The notes under the pieces are model-generated. The model searched no databases. It was not told the origin of the DNA and worked only from the letters and a program-made list of their open reading frames with translations. Of a stretch of 64,000 bases of DNA, positions 18,975-28,015 are shown piece after piece. The stretch comes from JBNAVJ01 sp049700455 (GTDB lineage: Bacteria > Bacteroidota > Ignavibacteria > Tepidaquicellales > Tepidaquicellaceae), in contig JBNAVJ010000001.1 of assembly GCA_049700455.1 (NCBI GenBank), positions 124,001 through 188,000 on the forward strand, written 5' to 3'. Position numbers and translations under genes: made by a program. How positions within the stretch are numbered: position 1 is the stretch's first letter; the number at the start of each line of letters is the position of its first letter.

Positions 18975-20174
18975 TTAAATTAATAATGATTCAGCAAACT
19001 TTACAATCTGTTCGGCTCTATTTTCCCAAGTAAACAGTTTTACTTTTTCTAAAGCATTTTGTGCAAGAGTTTCTCGCAGAAATTTATTATCCTTCAATTG
19101 CATTATTCCTTGAAATAAAGCAAGTGGGTCATCCTTCTTTACAAAATAGGCAGATTCATTATGTTCAACAATCTCGTGAAGAACTGGATAGTCAGCAACT
19201 ACAATTGGATTTCCCGAAGCCATATATTCAAATAGTTTACCAGGTGATCTATACTCATTAATGTCAAAGCCCTCAGGATAGTACAAGAGCAAAACATCTG
19301 CAGCAAATTGATAGTAAAAAACTTCAGAAGGGGGAACAAAACTTATGAATTCTATATTGTTATTTTTAAAACATAAATTCCTAAACTTAGCTACCTGATC
19401 ACTTCGACCACCAACAACAATAATCTTCATACTCGCATCAATTAATTCGGATAATTTAATGTAATAATCTATTTCCTTGTAGCCATAATAAACCTTTCCT
19501 GTGTAGATTAAAAGGAACGTTTCTTCCGGCAATTTCAATTTCCTTCTTGCTTCAGACTTACTAATTCTTATCCGATTAATATAATCAATATCTACACCCT
19601 GATGTATTCCCATTACCTTAACAGAGATACGAGACATAGATTTCTTTATGTCTTGTGCCAATCGATAAGAGTTAGCTATGATACCATTAGTTTTTTCAAC
19701 CAGATATCTTTGAAAAATATTCTTAGGTAATCGGTGAATTTCAAATAGGATAAGTAGTTTCGTTTTCATAAATACACGAAGCAATAGCATCATAAAGACA
19801 TACGAATAGTTTTTAAGATATACCACCGACATATTTTTTTGATGTTTCAAAATAAACTCTTTGAAAGAGAAAATTGACAACAGCAAAATTTGTTTTATTC
19901 GTGCTGTAATGCTTTCGTCATCCTGATGGATTTTAGCTTCTAGACCTATGAATTGAATCCGTTTTCCAATACCATATAACGAATATAAATTATCTGTTTT
20001 ATTTTCGTACTCACTTAGTTTTATCTTTACAGTTACCACTTTCACATTATGAACAAAATGTGATAATGCATCACAGAACCGTACAATACATTGACGATCA
20101 ACTCTTGCAACCTGAAGATCCCGAGGAGTGTAATAATACCAGGTTTCAAGCTGTTTTTTTTCTTTCCTGACCAT
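18975..20174 (-). CDS. Glycosyltransferase (GT4-like)
   Basis: The N-terminal half of this 399-residue protein is diverged. The C-terminal half is a GT-B donor domain with LIYTGKVYYGYKEIDYY near 220 and EYRSPGKLFEYMASGNPIVVAD near 315, which holds a GT4-like glutamate pair. A tryptophan- and tyrosine-rich start (LETWYYYTPRDLQ) precedes the first strand. It probably adds a sugar during repeat-unit assembly. It is followed 4 bases later by the FkbM methyltransferase and is preceded by the flippase gene. Specificity unknown. Confidence 0.82.
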   Translation of the reverse strand: MVRKEKKQLETWYYYTPRDLQVARVDRQCIVRFCDALSHFVHNVKVVTVKIKLSEYENKTDNLYSLYGIGKRIQFIGLEAKIHQDDESITARIKQILLLSIFSFKEFILKHQKNMSVVYLKNYSYVFMMLLLRVFMKTKLLILFEIHRLPKNIFQRYLVEKTNGIIANSYRLAQDIKKSMSRISVKVMGIHQGVDIDYINRIRISKSEARRKLKLPEETFLLIYTGKVYYGYKEIDYYIKLSELIDASMKIIVVGGRSDQVAKFRNLCFKNNNIEFISFVPPSEVFYYQFAADVLLLYYPEGFDINEYRSPGKLFEYMASGNPIVVADYPVLHEIVEHNESAYFVKKDDPLALFQGIMQLKDNKFLRETLAQNALEKVKLFTWENRAEQIVKFAESLLI

Positions 20175-20201
20175 CTTTGCTTAGGAATTGCTTATAAGGT
20201 T

Positions 20202-21665
20202 TTAATTTTCAGCTGGTAGTGTTTTGGACAAAATACCTTTGGTTTTTAGAACATTAATAATTTGCCTAATTACTTTAGCGTTATAGTAATAAAAAACTCC
20301 ACTTGCAACACATAACATTACAATAAACTTAACCACCTGAAACAAATCAGAGGAAAGTATGTTAAATACAAAAGCCGTTATAAAAAGCAGTGCTACACTA
20401 ATCACTCCACTATTGAAAGCTACAACTAGATCCTTCAGACCAAATTTCAGATATCGATATAGCATAATAAAGAGTATCAGAGAACTAATAAAAGAAGCCA
20501 GAAGAATGAAAATAGCTATAGTAACTAATCCATATCGGCTACCAGCTAAAACAGCAGCAGTGATCAATAATGCTCGAAAAATAGAAATGTAAAAATTTAC
20601 CTCTGGTTTACCTATACCAGGGAAAATAGCATTTGCTCCTCCAAATTGTCCAACCGACTGAACAGCTCCGGCAAAAGAAAGCACCTGTACCACAGGAACT
20701 GCCTCTAACCACTTTTCACCAAAAACAGTACTTACTATCAATGTAGCATTAAGTGCAACAAGAGTCATAGCAGGAAAAGTTACAGCGGACACAATACCAG
20801 TAGATTGAAAAAAGATTTTTTTCAATTGCAAATAATCATCCTTAACAGCAGAAAACGAAGGAAAAAGTACTTCGCCAAATAAATATGATATGTTTTTAAT
20901 AGGAACATACATAATATTATAAGCAAACGAATAGAAACCCAGTGCAGTTGAATTTAGCAGCTTACCTATAATAAGGTAATCTATATTTCTTTCAATGTAA
21001 AGAAATGCTGTAGAAAATTGATATTTTATAGCATACCAGATCATATTATAAATTTTTTTCAAACTTATATATCTGGCAGGTTTCCAAGTGGTTCCAAACA
21101 CTTGAATTAGGATTACTTTCATTAAAGTTGTAAATACTGATTGAATCGCCAATGAGAAAACACCAAATCCTAAAAAGGCAACAATTACAGCTACAATATA
21201 ACCGCTCAGAACTGATGCTATATTAATTTTACTAAGTATAACAAATTGCATTTCCTTTTCCAATAGTTTGTAATGAACAATGTAAAAAGGGGTTAATAAA
21301 TAATTAACAGAAAGCAAATGTAAAACAAACCGTAATTGTGGCTCTGAATAATAAATAGCAATAACGGGCGATAATATATTTAACAGAAGAGCTGCAAATG
21401 TAAAAAATAAAAAATTGACCCAATAAATTGATGATAACTTTTCATTATCATTTTCCTGATAATGAATAATGGCAGAGCCAAAACTTACAGTAGTAAAATA
21501 TCCTGTAAAAACGATGAAAAAGATCGCAATAGCAATAATTCCAAAATCCTGAGGATTCAGCAGTCTGGTCAGTAACACATTAAAGCCAAATGATAACACC
21601 TGAGTTACAATATTTGCTACCATCAAGGCAAATCCACCCTTTATAATTTTTGTTTTCAGGTGCAA
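20202..21665 (-). CDS. Wzx-type oligosaccharide flippase (MOP superfamily)
   Basis: The 487-residue protein has about 12 to 14 hydrophobic helices and starts with KTKIIKGGFALMVANIV. It contains LLTRLLNPQDFGIIA near 35, the typical first-helix loop of lipopolysaccharide/exopolysaccharide MOP flippases (WzxC-like). It would move lipid-linked repeat units from the cytoplasmic to the periplasmic face before polymerisation by the Wzy-like protein at 7858-9267. The start is ATG 21665. A 105-base gap separates it from the epimerase gene upstream. Confidence 0.9.
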   Translation of the reverse strand: MHLKTKIIKGGFALMVANIVTQVLSFGFNVLLTRLLNPQDFGIIAIAIFFIVFTGYFTTVSFGSAIIHYQENDNEKLSSIYWVNFLFFTFAALLLNILSPVIAIYYSEPQLRFVLHLLSVNYLLTPFYIVHYKLLEKEMQFVILSKINIASVLSGYIVAVIVAFLGFGVFSLAIQSVFTTLMKVILIQVFGTTWKPARYISLKKIYNMIWYAIKYQFSTAFLYIERNIDYLIIGKLLNSTALGFYSFAYNIMYVPIKNISYLFGEVLFPSFSAVKDDYLQLKKIFFQSTGIVSAVTFPAMTLVALNATLIVSTVFGEKWLEAVPVVQVLSFAGAVQSVGQFGGANAIFPGIGKPEVNFYISIFRALLITAAVLAGSRYGLVTIAIFILLASFISSLILFIMLYRYLKFGLKDLVVAFNSGVISVALLFITAFVFNILSSDLFQVVKFIVMLCVASGVFYYYNAKVIRQIINVLKTKGILSKTLPAEN

Positions 21666-21770
21666 AATGTTAATATAATTTATTTTGCTTTAGTAACATA
21701 AAATCATAATTGCAGTGCGGTAGAACCTACAAGAAACATTCCAGAACAAGCTGGGCCTTTCTTTATAGCC

Positions 21771-22808
21771 CTACTCCCCTAAAAGATTCAAAGCTGTATT
21801 CTGATACCAATCAAGAAATTTGCTAACCCCGGTTTTAATGTGAGTTTCCGGTTTCCAACCCGTAAGGCTTTCTAACTTAGAAATATCAGCAAAAGTTTCA
21901 ATTACATCTCCGGGCGGAACTGGTAATAGCTTTTTTTCAGCTTTCTTATTCAATAAAAGTTCTATATTTTCAATTAGTTCTAACAATGCAGTTGGATGGT
22001 TATTACCAATGTTTATAATCTCTGTGTCCTTCAGGTTACCCCAACTATTCATCATCAAATTCAGAATACGGGCAATTCCTTCTATTACATCATCGATATA
22101 AGTAAAATCTCTCCACATTTTACCAAAATTATAAACTTCAACAGGCTTTCCTTGCAATATTTTTCTGGTAAAAATAAATAGCGCCATATCGGGTCTTCCC
22201 CAAGGACCATATACAGTAAAAAATCTTAACCCAACTGATTTTAAACCAAATAAGTGATTATAAGTATAAGCCATTGACTCATTAGCTTTTTTTGTAGCAG
22301 CATATAGAGATATAGGTTTGTCAGTTAAATCTCCCTCAGAAAAAGGTTTCTTTGTTAAAGTACCATAAACAGATGACGATGATGCATAAAGCAAGTGTTT
22401 AATAAAATGATGCCTGCAACCTTCAAGAATATTAAGGAAACCAATTATATTATTATCAATATATGAATGTGGATTGACAAGAGAATATCTCACCCCAGCC
22501 TGAGCGGCAAGATGTATGACATAGTCGAATTTCCCCTCTGCAAAAAGTTGTGAAACCCTTTGTTTATCAGTAAGATCGAGTTTAATAAAGGTATAATTTT
22601 TATATTTAGAGGAAACAAGTGGTTTCTGATATTCTATCTCTTCAGCATTAATCCCACATTCTTTTAATCTCGCGTATTTGAGTCTTATATCATAATATGA
22701 ATTAATATTATCAATTCCAACAATTTCAAACGATTCATCTAAAGATAATCGCTTTACAAGATGAAACCCTATGAATCCGGCTGTGCCAGTAATAAGGATT
22801 TTAGTCAT
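21771..22808 (-). CDS. UDP-glucuronate 4-epimerase-like SDR enzyme
   Basis: The 345-residue extended SDR protein has the NAD-binding loop GTAGFIGFHL at 8-17, the catalytic serine region YASSSSVYG near 140 and YAATKK as the YxxxK motif near 170. The N-terminal signature SYYDIRLKYARL is characteristic of the UDP-glucuronate/UDP-uronic acid 4-epimerase subgroup (CapI-like) rather than GalE. It would interconvert UDP-GlcA and UDP-GalA or the matching N-acetylated uronates. This fits the UDP-sugar dehydrogenase further upstream and supports a uronic-acid-rich glycan. Confidence 0.85.
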   Translation of the reverse strand: MTKILITGTAGFIGFHLVKRLSLDESFEIVGIDNINSYYDIRLKYARLKECGINAEEIEYQKPLVSSKYKNYTFIKLDLTDKQRVSQLFAEGKFDYVIHLAAQAGVRYSLVNPHSYIDNNIIGFLNILEGCRHHFIKHLLYASSSSVYGTLTKKPFSEGDLTDKPISLYAATKKANESMAYTYNHLFGLKSVGLRFFTVYGPWGRPDMALFIFTRKILQGKPVEVYNFGKMWRDFTYIDDVIEGIARILNLMMNSWGNLKDTEIINIGNNHPTALLELIENIELLLNKKAEKKLLPVPPGDVIETFADISKLESLTGWKPETHIKTGVSKFLDWYQNTALNLLGE

Positions 22809-22855
22809 TCAAGTTTAGAGAATATTTTTAAGAAATGAAAATTCGAAACGGTTTA

Positions 22856-24727
22856 TTATGGTTTAAAAATTTTTAACCACCATTCAAAATTAAGGAGTGA
22901 CCAGATTAATAATCTATGGTTGACTTTTCCTAAAAAGTGTTCTGTTAAAAGTTGTTTAGTATATTTAGGATTTAGGTAATCATAAATCCTTGCACGTTGA
23001 TTAAACAAGAGATTTTTAATATAATCGATGCTTTCCCCTTTGAACCAACTTGCATCTGGAGCTGAGAATCCTTGCTTAAATCCTTGAGTATATATTTCAG
23101 GTACATACTTAGAAAGTACCCGACGCAAAATTAGTTTTCCATCATTGGTTTTATAATGACCAATATTTTTTTCTATAGGATCATTTTCATTAACACGAAT
23201 AACTTCAGTGAGATTTTTGAGTTTGTATTTTACAGGTACCTTCATAGCAAACTCAACAAGATCATTATCAAGAAATGGAACCCGAGTTTCAAGACTGTGA
23301 GCCATTGAAAGTTTATCTTCAATAATGAGCAAACCATTAAGAAATGTTTTAATTTCAAAATATAAGGAACGATTAATATATTCTTCAGGTTCTGAGATTT
23401 GGTATTGTTTACCATTAATGATTGATTTGAAAATTTCTTTTGTAGAATAATTGTTAATATATTTATATACTTCAGGTTGAAAAAACTCAGGCTTTCTTTC
23501 ATCAGAAATTAAGCGTGACCAATATTGATAATACTTCTCAACATACTCCTCAGAACTTTCGTTTACAATGGCTCTATAATATCTCCAGGGATAACCTGCA
23601 AAAAGTTCATCACCCCCAATTCCAGACAAAACAACTTTTACAAATTTACTCGCAAGTCTCGCTATATAGAAGTTTGGATATGATTGTCCCACTCTAAGAT
23701 CTTCAATATGCCAAATAAGATCAGGCATTATACGCTCCATATCACCAGCTTTTAATACAATTTCATAATGTTCGGTTTTATATTTATTAGAAAGAAAATC
23801 TGCTTTTGTACGTTCATCAAACGATAGCTCAAGTCCAGAAGCTGATGAAAGATCAAAACCACAGGTAAAGGTCTTCAAGTTTTTAAAAATCTTTGCTGCT
23901 ACACAAGTTATTGAACCAGAGTCCATCCCCCCACTCAAATAAGAACCAATCTCCACATCACTTATAAGTTGTCTGTTAACAGCTTGTTCAAATAAAATCG
24001 TTAGTTCTTCTTCGCAATCATAGTTCTCACAATCAAGCTCATCGCGGAAATGATAGTCCCAATATTGGGTTAATTTTAGATTCTTATGCGTGGAATTAAT
24101 TTGAAGTATGTGTGCGGGTAATAAGAGTTTTATCCCTTTAAACAAAGTATAATCAGAAAAAACATTTTGAAACGTAAAATATTCATTAAGCGCCTCACAA
24201 CAAACCTCAATATTATAAGTGGGGTGTTGAAGAATTGCTTTAATTTCAGATGCAAATATAAATACTTTCCCATCAAAGAAATAATATAAAGGCTTGATTC
24301 CATACCTATCACGAGCTAAGGTAAGAGTTTTTTCTTTGTTATCCCAGATAGCCAATGCAAACATACCGTTAAATTTCTTTATTGCATCTTTTCCCCATTG
24401 CTGAAAAGCTTTAAGTACAACTTCAGTATCACAGTTAGAATAAAACTTAAAACCTTTAGCTTCAAGTTCTGTTCTTAAATTAAGATAATTGTATACTTCT
24501 CCGTTATACGTTATAACAAAACGACCGTCTTCTGTTTGCATTGGCTGGTTTCCTGCAGGCGATAAATCAAGTATCGCAAGTCTCCTGTGTCCAAACCCCA
24601 AATTTTTATCAATCCAGAACCCTTCTGCATCAGGACCGCGATGTTTTATTACGTCTGTCATCTTTTTTAAGATTACATAAGGAGCAGGAGCTCCACTTAA
24701 ATCAAATATGCCACAGATACCACACAT
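22856..24727 (-). CDS. asnB: Glutamine-dependent asparagine synthase-type amidotransferase (copy 3)
   Basis: The 623-residue protein has Cys2 in MCGICG, the glutaminase motifs HRGPD and YNGEVYN, the PP-loop SGGMDSGS at 265-272 and SGIGGDELFAGY near 350. It differs from the two other copies in the PP-loop (Met in place of Val). The operon therefore holds three separate sub-types. It lies next to a hexapeptide acetyltransferase and a FemAB-like protein, a neighbourhood that points to decoration of a sugar. Start at ATG 24727, 7 bases after the acetyltransferase stop. Confidence 0.93.
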   Translation of the reverse strand: MCGICGIFDLSGAPAPYVILKKMTDVIKHRGPDAEGFWIDKNLGFGHRRLAILDLSPAGNQPMQTEDGRFVITYNGEVYNYLNLRTELEAKGFKFYSNCDTEVVLKAFQQWGKDAIKKFNGMFALAIWDNKEKTLTLARDRYGIKPLYYFFDGKVFIFASEIKAILQHPTYNIEVCCEALNEYFTFQNVFSDYTLFKGIKLLLPAHILQINSTHKNLKLTQYWDYHFRDELDCENYDCEEELTILFEQAVNRQLISDVEIGSYLSGGMDSGSITCVAAKIFKNLKTFTCGFDLSSASGLELSFDERTKADFLSNKYKTEHYEIVLKAGDMERIMPDLIWHIEDLRVGQSYPNFYIARLASKFVKVVLSGIGGDELFAGYPWRYYRAIVNESSEEYVEKYYQYWSRLISDERKPEFFQPEVYKYINNYSTKEIFKSIINGKQYQISEPEEYINRSLYFEIKTFLNGLLIIEDKLSMAHSLETRVPFLDNDLVEFAMKVPVKYKLKNLTEVIRVNENDPIEKNIGHYKTNDGKLILRRVLSKYVPEIYTQGFKQGFSAPDASWFKGESIDYIKNLLFNQRARIYDYLNPKYTKQLLTEHFLGKVNHRLLIWSLLNFEWWLKIFKP

Positions 24728-24734
24728 TTTGTTC

Positions 24735-25238
24735 TTATAAAATATTTTTTATGGGGTTACCAGCTACTTTTGCATTATCAGGAACATCTCTATTTACAAA
24801 ACTGTTTGCTCCAATAATAACTCCACTCCCTACCTTAACACCTTTTGCAATTACAGTATTTGGACCAATATAACAATTGTTACCGATAGTTGTTTTTTTA
24901 TATTCATATTCTTCAACCCCCCCAGAAATAGCCCATTTTACAGAATCGTGAGAATAAATCTGTACCCCTGCTGATATAGAGCAGTTATCCCCTATTTCCA
25001 ACCCTCCTGAACCATCAAGAATAACATTAGGACCAATCCAGGTGTTTTTCCCAACTTTTACCTCGCCTATTATAACAACATTATCATAGACACTGGTTCC
25101 TTCACCAAAACCAAGATATTTTGCTTTTTCCCATCTGTCTGAAAAGTAATCCCCAAAAGGAAGAACTCTATTATAATTGTGTTTTTTAGAGTCCCTAAGA
25201 GTTTTGAAAAGATGGATTATTTCATCAAGAAGTTTCAT
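24735..25238 (-). CDS. Left-handed beta-helix acetyltransferase (hexapeptide repeat)
   Basis: The 167-residue protein contains repeated [LIV]GxxxxI hexapeptides from about residue 50 to 155. It carries GPNVILDG, IYSHDSV (with the likely catalytic histidine) and the closing VAGNPIKNIL, typical of O- or N-acetyltransferases of the CysE/WcaF type. It would transfer an acetyl group from acetyl-CoA to a sugar. Its N-terminal 45 residues are helical and not part of the repeat. It lies between the FemAB-like gene and asparagine-synthase copy 3, and probably decorates the same repeat unit. Confidence 0.85.
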   Translation of the reverse strand: MKLLDEIIHLFKTLRDSKKHNYNRVLPFGDYFSDRWEKAKYLGFGEGTSVYDNVVIIGEVKVGKNTWIGPNVILDGSGGLEIGDNCSISAGVQIYSHDSVKWAISGGVEEYEYKKTTIGNNCYIGPNTVIAKGVKVGSGVIIGANSFVNRDVPDNAKVAGNPIKNIL

Positions 25239-25250
25239 AGTTTTAATTTT

Positions 25251-26222
25251 CTATAAATTCAATCCTTTTCTTACCGCTCGATAAAAATAACCTTTCTCAC
25301 TGAAACATAAAAAACTGTAAAGTTTATTAGAAAAATCTCTCTTGAATTTATAAATCCCGGGTAATTTTTCTTTGTCCGTATGTAATAAATCATAATATCT
25401 ACACCCTTCAGCTTTAGCAGTTTGAATCGCCTCCCATTGCAGGATTTCTCCCTGACCCAAATTTAGTTTACGCTCAAATGTAAAACCAAATAAGTAAATA
25501 GCATAGCATTTATCATATACCACAACCAGTAGTGATAAAAGCTTGCCTGATTTTTCAGCAGAAAGAAACTTTATTTTTATATACGTACGAGTACTAAAAA
25601 GTTGCTCAAAGTAAGATTTTGGCAATACTGTAACATTATACTGAGAATAAGTTTCTTTATAAATATGATAAAATTCATCAAGATTAAAATAATTATTGCA
25701 GTTGATATTTATTTCGTTTCTTTGAGCTTTTCTTATTTTATAAGCTCGTTTAGGATCAAGTTCACTATTCCAGATAATATCAATACTTTTTCTTAAATCA
25801 ATTATAGTTGTTTCTCTTTCTAAATATCTGTTTGTATTGGTATAAAAAACCTTGAATTCAGCAAGAGAGGGGAGAGTAAATCCGTTGAAAGACTGTAATA
25901 GTTTTCTGGGGAGTAAGGATAAATCAATAGTTGCCTCCTCAGAGAAAATCCATCCCCCATATGGTATCAAAGCATTGGTAATTCCAGTGTAAAAATCAGA
26001 TAGTATTTTTCTTCTTAAAATATGAACGGGACAAAGACCAACTAATTTATCTTTATAATAGGCAAGAAAGTAATAAAATTCTGAGTTTACCGTTTTACTT
26101 GCTATAAGATTCCATTCTGGATAATGTGATGGTGCTGAAAAATTTTCAGACAAAAATTTTTCAGCAATGGAAAAATTGTCATCAAGTTTAAATTTCAAAT
26201 TTCTATTTGTTAGCACAAACAA
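25251..26222 (-). CDS. FemAB/BioF2-like GNAT-fold transferase
   Basis: This 323-residue protein has a diverged first GNAT half and a clear second half, with KAYKIRKAQRNEI-like basic helix features near 165 and LGQGEILQWEAIQTAKAEGCRYYDL near 260. This resembles FemAB- or BioF2-domain proteins, which often lie in polysaccharide clusters. FemAB relatives transfer aminoacyl groups from aminoacyl-tRNA, while the glycan-cluster members have unknown acceptors. Its stop is 12 bases from the acetyltransferase start. Aminoacylation or acylation of an amino sugar is possible but is inference only. Confidence 0.75.
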   Translation of the reverse strand: MFVLTNRNLKFKLDDNFSIAEKFLSENFSAPSHYPEWNLIASKTVNSEFYYFLAYYKDKLVGLCPVHILRRKILSDFYTGITNALIPYGGWIFSEEATIDLSLLPRKLLQSFNGFTLPSLAEFKVFYTNTNRYLERETTIIDLRKSIDIIWNSELDPKRAYKIRKAQRNEININCNNYFNLDEFYHIYKETYSQYNVTVLPKSYFEQLFSTRTYIKIKFLSAEKSGKLLSLLVVVYDKCYAIYLFGFTFERKLNLGQGEILQWEAIQTAKAEGCRYYDLLHTDKEKLPGIYKFKRDFSNKLYSFLCFSEKGYFYRAVRKGLNL

Positions 26223-26239
26223 ACTATCAGTTCAAATTA

Positions 26240-27409
26240 CTACTGGAAAAAACTCCTAATAGTTTCAACAACATATAATATTTGTTCTTGCGTAAGTTCA
26301 GGATAGATTGGCAGAGCAAGAGTTTCAGCAGCAGCCCTCTCGGCATTTAGGTACGAAAATCCATCAAACTTATCCAAAAGATATAAAAAACATTCTTGTT
26401 TGTGAAATGGGATCGGGTAATAAATTTCAGTTCCTATTCCTTTTTCCTGCAGATATTGCTTTAATCTATCCCTTTCTTGAACGCGAATGACATATTGATT
26501 ATAGATATGATAAAACTCTAATCCCATTTCTTTATATAATGTTGTTGGGAGTAAAACCCGATTCTCATCATCAAAATCAGTTTTACCTACTTCAGAAGCA
26601 AGTTTGTTTTCTATAAAAAAGCTATTATATAAATCTGCATTGTGCTGACGTTTTTTTGACCAATTAGAAAGATACTTCAGTTTTACATTAAGTACAGTAG
26701 CTTGAATAGTATCAAGCCGAAAGTTTCCACCTATGATTTTGTGATAATATTTAGGTTTACCCCCATGAACCCTAAGTATCCTAATCTTTTCTGCAAGTTC
26801 ATCATTATTAGTAACTACCATTCCCCCATCACCAACCCCTCCAAGATTTTTGCTTGGAAAAAATGAAAAACATCCAATATTTCCTATTGTACCTGCTTTT
26901 CGATTTCCCAGATATTCCGCCCCTATTGCCTGAGCAGCATCCTCTATTACTTTTAAGTTGTATTTATTGGCAATCTCCATAATTTCATTCATCATTGCAC
27001 ACTGTCCATAAAGGTGTACTGGTATAATAGCTTTAGTACGTGAAGTAATTTTTCTTTCGATATCTTCAGGTAAAATATTATAACTCTTCAAGTCTATATC
27101 AACAAAAACTGGAACTGCATTTAATCGAGCTACAACACCTGCTGTAGCAAAAAAAGAGTAAGTAGGCAATATTATTTCATCGCCTGCCTTAATACCAATC
27201 GCCATTAAAGCCACCAATAAAGCATCCGTACCAGACGAGACCCCAATTGCATGCTTACAGCCCAAGTATTTGCATATGGCTGATTCAAGAACACTTACTT
27301 CAGGACCTAAAATGTATTTTTGAGACCGAAGTGTTTGAAGAACTGCATTTTCGACTTCTGATTTAATACTTTCGTATTGAGCTTTTAAATCTAAAAGAGG
27401 GATTTTCAA
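26240..27409 (-). CDS. WbpE-like nucleotide-sugar aminotransferase (DegT/DnrJ/EryC1/StrS)
   Basis: The 389-residue PLP enzyme begins IPLLDLKAQY, the classic DegT start, and is initiated from TTG at 27409. It has GVSSGTD near 56, VIEDAAQA with the PLP aspartate at about 157, and the Schiff-base lysine in FFPSKNLGGVGDGG at about 187. Its setting, directly before acetyltransferase and Gfo/Idh genes with a UDP-sugar dehydrogenase upstream, matches wbpE in the Pseudomonas UDP-GlcNAc(3NAc)A pathway. In that pathway it aminates the 3-keto sugar. The product assignment is by context. Confidence 0.85.
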   Translation of the reverse strand: MKIPLLDLKAQYESIKSEVENAVLQTLRSQKYILGPEVSVLESAICKYLGCKHAIGVSSGTDALLVALMAIGIKAGDEIILPTYSFFATAGVVARLNAVPVFVDIDLKSYNILPEDIERKITSRTKAIIPVHLYGQCAMMNEIMEIANKYNLKVIEDAAQAIGAEYLGNRKAGTIGNIGCFSFFPSKNLGGVGDGGMVVTNNDELAEKIRILRVHGGKPKYYHKIIGGNFRLDTIQATVLNVKLKYLSNWSKKRQHNADLYNSFFIENKLASEVGKTDFDDENRVLLPTTLYKEMGLEFYHIYNQYVIRVQERDRLKQYLQEKGIGTEIYYPIPFHKQECFLYLLDKFDGFSYLNAERAAAETLALPIYPELTQEQILYVVETIRSFFQ

Positions 27410-27424
27410 GTTACTAATATTATT

Positions 27425-28006
27425 TTAGGAGATTTCAAAAACTCTACCATTTTGAAATTTATAACGTTTATTGCTTTTTTGACAAAAAGCAATTCCATTT
27501 TCATCAAAAACAAGTTTCTTACCTGCTTCACTAACCCATCCTACTATTCTGGCCGGGTTGCCTACAACAAGCGCATAATCAGGCACATCTTTTGTTACAA
27601 CAGCTCCAGCGCCAACAAATGCATATCTGCCTATAGTATGACCACAAATTATTGTACTATTTGCCCCTAAAGAAGCTCCTTCTTTAACCAAAGTTTTTAA
27701 GTAAAATTGAGATCCAACCTGAGGATACTTACTTCGGGGATCAATAATGTTTGTAAAGACCATTGAAGGGCCACAAAACACATAATCTTCAAGTTCCACC
27801 CCTTCGTATACAGAAACATTATTTTGAATTTTTACGTAGTTTCCTATAATTACATTATTGCCAATGTTAACATTTTGTCCAAGTACACAAAACCTCCCTA
27901 TTCGAGCTCCTGATTGTATATGAGTAAAATGCCAGATCTTTGTACCTTCTCCTATCTCTACATTTTCATCAACAACAGCATATGGATTAATGTAATAATC
28001 TCTCAT
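27425..28006 (-). CDS. WbpD/WlbB-like UDP-amino-uronate N-acetyltransferase
   Basis: The 193-residue left-handed beta-helix protein has the conserved start VDENVEIGEGTKIWHFTHI near 13, the catalytic-histidine region, and GNPARIVGWVSEAGKKL near 150-165. This combination with a C-terminal zinc-ribbon-like tail is typical of WbpD/WlbB enzymes. Those acetylate the 3-amino group of UDP-GlcNAc3NA. It lies between the WbpE-like aminotransferase (16 bases downstream) and the WbpB-like oxidoreductase (9 bases upstream). The operon order supports this role strongly. Confidence 0.87.
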   Translation of the reverse strand: MRDYYINPYAVVDENVEIGEGTKIWHFTHIQSGARIGRFCVLGQNVNIGNNVIIGNYVKIQNNVSVYEGVELEDYVFCGPSMVFTNIIDPRSKYPQVGSQFYLKTLVKEGASLGANSTIICGHTIGRYAFVGAGAVVTKDVPDYALVVGNPARIVGWVSEAGKKLVFDENGIAFCQKSNKRYKFQNGRVFEIS

Positions 28007-28015
28007 TTTAAATAA

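Noticed and set aside
21666..21770. Open stretch in the flippase-epimerase gap that reads as a short peptide tail (about 20 residues) on the leftward strand
   Set aside because: No start codon, no match to a known family, and too short to claim a remnant.
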